NCBI GenBank assembly: GCA_024230295.1
Contig: JAAERN010000049.1
Span: 1-64,000, forward strand
Reading direction: 5' to 3'
Source of the DNA: Planctomycetota bacterium
GTDB taxonomy: Bacteria; Planctomycetota; Phycisphaerae; Phycisphaerales; SM1A02
DNA length: 64,000 bases
Of the stretch, positions 63,039 to 64,000 are shown one piece after another. The notes below the pieces were generated by a model that saw nothing but the letters and a program-made list of their open reading frames with translations, was not told the origin of the DNA and did not search any database. Each line of letters begins with the position of its first letter. The first letter of the stretch is position 1. The position numbers and the translations under genes are program-made.

Positions 63039-64000
63039 GATGTCGCTCCTTCTCGGGCTGGCGCGTCGCCGTAGCGGGCGCGAACGGTTGGCACGATGTA
63101 CTCGGCCATCGCCTCATCCAGATTCCAGCGTGGTTCAAATCCCCAGTCTTCCCGCGCTCGCATGCAGTCAACATCGGCTGGCCACGTGTCGACGAGCGAC
63201 TGCCTGCCCTCGTGCGGATCGAATGTAATTTCGGCGCCAGAGAAGTGCCGACGTACTGCGGCGGCGAAGTCACCTGCCGTCGCCGAAAATGCAGCGACGT
63301 TGTAGACGCATCGAGAGAGCACCGGGGCTTCGGCGAGCGACAGGATCGCTTCAACACACTCCGGCATCATCATCCACGGCAAAGTCGTGTCTTCACGCAC
63401 GAAGCACACGCAAGATTCTCCCCGCGCTGCCGCATGAATCATCTCGGGCACGTAATCGCTCGTTCCACCAACGGGCACGGTGTCGGCTGAAATGATGCCT
63501 GGCAATCGCAAACAGCGGAAGTCGATCGGCGGGCGGCGATCGCCCCGCGTGATCGATCGGTAGTACCGACCGTAGTACCGCCCCATTGCCTCGCAATACA
63601 GTTTGTTCGCCCCGTACATGGTGATTGGCCGCAGGGCCTGATACTCGCGGACCGGCGGCAATTCGTTCTTCTCGCGAGGCTCCACGCCATAGATTGCGAT
63701 GGTGCTCGGAAAGACAAATCGAATTGGATCGTCATAGATCTGCGCCTGCTCGGCGGCAGTCCGTAGGAGATTGAAGGTGCCCTGAACATTGACCTCATGG
63801 GCCTGCTCCGGTGCCCGCTCGGCCGAGGTGCTCAGGAGGGCCGCGAGATGGATGACCTCATTGATCTGATGCAGCGAAATCACATGCTCGATAAATGCTC
63901 GGTCGCAGATATTGCCCACGTGGACGGACTCAACCTTGTGTTGAAGTTCCGCTGGGATTTCCCTCAGATCCATGGCAATCAGTCGCACGCCCGGCCTCCC
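63035..64000 (-). CDS. L-threonine 3-dehydrogenase, SDR type (5' end beyond window)
   Basis: This NAD-dependent epimerase-like protein is cut by the right edge; about 321 residues are visible and the frame is open to 64000. The N-terminal NAD loop would lie outside. Present are HLAALLSTSAERAP, FPSTIAIYG and the catalytic MYGANKLYCE (YxxxK), PPIDFRCLRLPGIIS, and PWMMMPECVEAIL, all seen in the NAD-epimerase type of threonine dehydrogenase. It would oxidise threonine to 2-amino-3-oxobutanoate, the substrate of Kbl, which it overlaps as ATGA. A GTG at 63988 is not the true start. Confidence 0.88.
   Translation of the reverse strand, partial: GRPGVRLIAMDLREIPAELQHKVESVHVGNICDRAFIEHVISLHQINEVIHLAALLSTSAERAPEQAHEVNVQGTFNLLRTAAEQAQIYDDPIRFVFPSTIAIYGVEPREKNELPPVREYQALRPITMYGANKLYCEAMGRYYGRYYRSITRGDRRPPIDFRCLRLPGIISADTVPVGGTSDYVPEMIHAAARGESCVCFVREDTTLPWMMMPECVEAILSLAEAPVLSRCVYNVAAFSATAGDFAAAVRRHFSGAEITFDPHEGRQSLVDTWPADVDCMRAREDWGFEPRWNLDEAMAEYIVPTVRARYGDAPAREGATS

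Overview
The window reads as a chromosomal segment of a planctomycete, most likely class Phycisphaerae. The evidence is a PEP-CTERM-type surface protein ending in a glycine-rich helix and five arginines, dockerin-like 'DFNxD...NIDDLLxLxxAWG' tails on secreted proteins, an ECF sigma factor paired with a Ser/Thr kinase that carries repeats, the futalosine menaquinone enzyme MqnD, and long runs of housekeeping genes joined by ATGA/GTGA overlaps. TGA, TAA and TAG are all used as stops, so the genetic code is standard. No CRISPR array, rRNA operon, insertion sequence or prophage was seen.

Layout: (1) 1-1479, guaB, running off the left edge and interrupted by an in-frame TGA. (2) 1612-6150, a pilT / degenerate membrane-bound PilB-like / CvpA-like trio. 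(3) 6181-15003 minus, a dense run: groES-like, aroA, ABC exporter, FecCD-type permease and ATPase, small membrane protein, pepP, accB, accC. (4) 15048-22392, apt and the tyrosine-degradation genes hppD, hmgA and fahA, interleaved with a PEP-CTERM protein, a NeuC-like epimerase and a decayed beta-helix/dockerin gene. (5) 31755 down to 21100 minus, a compact seven-gene run: AsmA-like protein, LOG protein, lipoprotein, pssA, gltX, an uncharacterised protein, fahA. (6) 31806-41152, an SDR protein, trpE, a LolD-like ATPase with ruvC, a candidate small RNA, a secreted cyclophilin, an ACT protein, mqnD, an acyl-CoA ligase and a SPOR lipoprotein. (7) 41142-49447, aminotransferase, lexA, dprA, initiator tRNA, a pectate-lyase-like protein and rhlE. 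(8) 49998-56555, methyltransferase, hutF with an M20 deacylase, an S9 peptidase and a BtpA protein. (9) 56725-64000, a secreted dockerin protein with a possible caspase-like domain, the ECF sigma/kinase pair, and kbl with a truncated threonine dehydrogenase.

How the genes work together: HppD, HmgA and FahA form most of the homogentisate route from tyrosine to fumarate and acetoacetate; maleylacetoacetate isomerase is not in the window. AccB and AccC are two subunits of acetyl-CoA carboxylase. Kbl and the threonine dehydrogenase convert threonine to glycine and acetyl-CoA. HutF belongs to histidine degradation. LexA, RuvC and DprA serve DNA repair and uptake.

The most interesting items are: a candidate small RNA at 35587-35667 (minus) with an UP-element-like tract, a sigma70-type promoter and an intrinsic terminator; the premature TGA in guaB; the membrane-anchored PilB-like protein that lacks the Walker A lysine; a secreted protein with His-Gly and Cys motifs like clan CD peptidases; and several gene remnants (two detached dockerin pieces and a kbl fragment). 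Everything here comes from reading the sequence without database searches. Start sites are inferred from ribosome binding sites, overlaps and family N-termini.
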